This document shows positions 6,449 through 7,335 of a stretch of 7,335 nt of DNA, piece after piece. The notes under the pieces were generated by a model. The model ran no database searches. It saw only the letters and a program-made list of their open reading frames with translations, and had not been told where the DNA came from. Each line of letters opens with the position of its first letter. Positions within the stretch are counted from its first letter, which is position 1. Location of the stretch: NCBI GenBank assembly GCA_028718065.1, contig JAQUMP010000157.1, forward strand, positions 1-7,335. Reading direction: 5' to 3'. The position numbers were made by a program, and so were the translations under genes. Origin of the DNA: Chitinivibrionales bacterium. Its GTDB lineage: Bacteria; Fibrobacterota; Chitinivibrionia; Chitinivibrionales; FEN-1185.

Positions 6449-6454
6449 AGCAAT
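6443..6454 (-). repeat. 12-bp inverted repeat, right copy
   Basis: GATCAAAGCAAT, the exact reverse complement of 5324-5335. It lies about 35 bases upstream of the ATG of the nucleotidyltransferase-like gene and supplies the -35 hexamer of its putative promoter. Confidence 0.6.
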
Positions 6455-6617
6455 AGTCCATAGGTCAGCGTTTCTAACGCTTAACATTCCAATGCATCAA
6501 CTCTCCAATCTGTTAACCTCTCCGTTTACCCGTCCGAATCCCCATCCAAATTGCCGGCCGATACGTCACCCGGGCAAAACAGATGTAATAATTGATCGTG
6601 TTTAAGAATGTTTACAC

Positions 6618-6646
6618 TTGAAAATCCAACCGATTCCGGGTATAAT
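6618..6646 (+). promoter_or_regulatory. Sigma70-type promoter of the secreted-protein gene
   Basis: TTGAAA (6618-6623), an ideal 17-bp spacer and a perfect TATAAT (6641-6646). Transcription should begin near 6653, leaving a leader of about 85 bases before the ATG at 6738. Its spacing and consensus match make it as credible as the promoter at 1984-2013. Confidence 0.65.
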
Positions 6647-6737
6647 TGTATTGTCGATAATATAGCTGACGGATTGGAAATTTCGTTTAGCAATAGCCCT
6701 GAAAAGAGAAAACCATGTCTCCCTAAGTGTTCGTAGA

Positions 6738-7335
6738 ATGAAAAAGTCATTCCTCATATTTCTTCTTTTCTTCCTGCTCCAGCTTGGCCTTGCCGCGCCT
6801 ATTATCGCCGCCGACGCCGAGGTTACGTGGGGCACGCCCACGGGTATTTCGGCCGACGCCGATGTTTCTACCACGGGTTCGTTCGTGTATGCCTACCGCA
6901 TAGGCTGGAGTTCTTTTTCATGTCCCGGCAATGTAACGATTAACGGCGTTACCTTTACAGGCGCGTATTGGTCGGGCGGCGCTTTTACCGGCTCGGGCGG
7001 CGCTTTAACCGACCTAACCGCTACTGCCTGGTGCTGGGCCGGCGGCGACGGCGACGGCAGCTATGCCGGCGCTCCTTATACGAGTTTAAGCTCGGCTTAC
7101 CAGGACCTGTTGCATGGCGCCGTTTTTTCGCTTACCGGCAATCCTAATTTTATCCTGAATAACCTTACAACCGGCACTCAGTATCAGGTTCAGATCTGGG
7201 TCAATTACTCCGGCAATTACGGCACCTCCTACACCGAGAGCATAACCAGCGGCGGCCAGAGCGTAACCTTGTATCTGGACAACCCTTCCGGCTCCGGTCA
7301 GGTGGGCCAGTGGGTCACCGGCACTTTTACGGCCA
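6738..7335 (+). CDS. Large secreted beta-rich surface protein, N-terminal part (3' end beyond window)
   Basis: The frame is open from ATG 6738 to the window end, 199 codons. Residues 1-27 are a Sec signal peptide: K-K, a Leu/Phe-rich core (5-18) and a likely AxA-type cleavage after A27 (A-D-A/E-V). The mature part is rich in Gly, Ser, Thr, Ala, Tyr and Trp and poor in Lys. It begins T-W-G-T-P-T-G-I-S-A-D-A-D-V-S-T-T-G, continues with V-T-I-N-G-V-T-F-T-G and L-S-S-A-Y-Q-D-L-L, and reaches L-T-T-G-T-Q-Y-Q-V-Q-I-W-V-N and Q-W-V-T-G-T-F-T-A. This order of motifs matches, from memory, a domain found in exported and PEP-CTERM-type proteins of Verrucomicrobiota, Lentisphaerota and relatives; its function is unknown. 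There is no strong Shine-Dalgarno; a four-codon mini-ORF (6715-6726) ends just upstream. The C-terminal anchor or sorting signal is outside the window. Confidence 0.8.
   Translation, partial: MKKSFLIFLLFFLLQLGLAAPIIAADAEVTWGTPTGISADADVSTTGSFVYAYRIGWSSFSCPGNVTINGVTFTGAYWSGGAFTGSGGALTDLTATAWCWAGGDGDGSYAGAPYTSLSSAYQDLLHGAVFSLTGNPNFILNNLTTGTQYQVQIWVNYSGNYGTSYTESITSGGQSVTLYLDNPSGSGQVGQWVTGTFTA

Larger units (their letters stand above)
6410..6737. other. Divergent intergenic region with promoters on both strands
   Basis: About 330 AT-richer bases separate the minus-strand cassette from the plus-strand secreted protein gene. I see no convincing gene here. It holds the right 12-bp inverted repeat (6443-6454), a perfect small palindrome GCGTT-TCT-AACGC (6468-6480), and an imperfect inverted repeat TTGCC...GGCAA (6551-6577, a 7-bp stem with one bulge). 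It also holds putative promoters for the minus strand (6421-6448) and plus strand (6618-6646). The palindromes could be operators or chance; no riboswitch class is recognisable. Confidence 0.6.

Noticed and set aside
5377..6454. Insertion sequence between the 12-bp inverted repeats
   Set aside because: Neither enclosed gene shows transposase features and no target-site duplication is visible. If mobile, the cassette would be non-autonomous, so it was recorded only as a repeat pair.
6403..6497. Repeated AATGCAT at 6403-6409 and 6491-6497
   Set aside because: Seven bases containing a common 6-bp palindrome in an AT-rich region is expected by chance, and one copy includes the start codon of the cassette's first gene.
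6400..6740. CRISPR array, tRNA or riboswitch in the divergent intergenic region
   Set aside because: No regularly spaced repeats, no cloverleaf or T-psi-C box, and no recognisable riboswitch core were seen.
6526..6874. Minus-strand open frames across the secreted-protein promoter and start
   Set aside because: They run antisense to a good promoter and signal peptide, show no recognisable protein features and have no ribosome site.

Overview
The window comes from a Gram-negative bacterium. It carries an apolipoprotein N-acyltransferase and a KpsF/GutQ-type sugar-phosphate isomerase domain, both tied to an outer envelope. The conserved genes are GC-rich. The PKD plus SUMF1-type secreted protein and the large 'GTP-x-x-I-S' type exported protein at the right end remind me of uncultured PVC (Verrucomicrobiota/Lentisphaerota) or FCB (Fibrobacterota-like) bacteria. 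That placement is an impression from protein style and has not been tested.

Layout. (1) Bases 1-1970 hold the 3' end of a SIS-domain sugar-phosphate isomerase and, overlapping or directly following it, a complete L-aspartate oxidase (nadB, NAD biosynthesis). (2) A strong sigma70-type promoter with an extended -10 (1984-2013) drives a second plus-strand unit. Its first gene (2061-3704) encodes an exported, possibly lipid-anchored protein with a cadherin/He_PIG-like domain, a Pro/Ala/Lys linker, two PKD domains and a C-terminal SUMF1-type domain. Its second gene (3692-5323), overlapping the first by 13 bases, is lnt, which adds the third acyl chain to lipoproteins. A hairpin plus T-run at 5361-5378 ends the unit.

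(3) On the minus strand, 6409 down to 5377, lies a two-gene cassette of visibly lower GC. It encodes a 272-residue protein with a plausible nucleotidyltransferase-fold active site, then a 76-residue acidic protein whose start overlaps the end of the first gene by 17 bases. A perfect 12-bp inverted repeat (5324-5335 and 6443-6454) sits at the two edges of the cassette. This is the most interesting part of the window and may be an undescribed two-component (toxin-antitoxin-like or defence-like) module. (4) An AT-richer divergent intergenic region (6410-6737) carries putative promoters in both directions. (5) From 6738 to the window end is the N-terminal part of a large secreted beta-rich protein.

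How the genes work together: the envelope theme (isomerase for a lipopolysaccharide-type sugar, lipoprotein acyltransferase, exported PKD protein, secreted beta protein) is consistent but loose. nadB is a housekeeping gene that appears to share a transcript with the isomerase. The minus-strand cassette looks like an insertion between the lnt unit and the secreted-protein gene.
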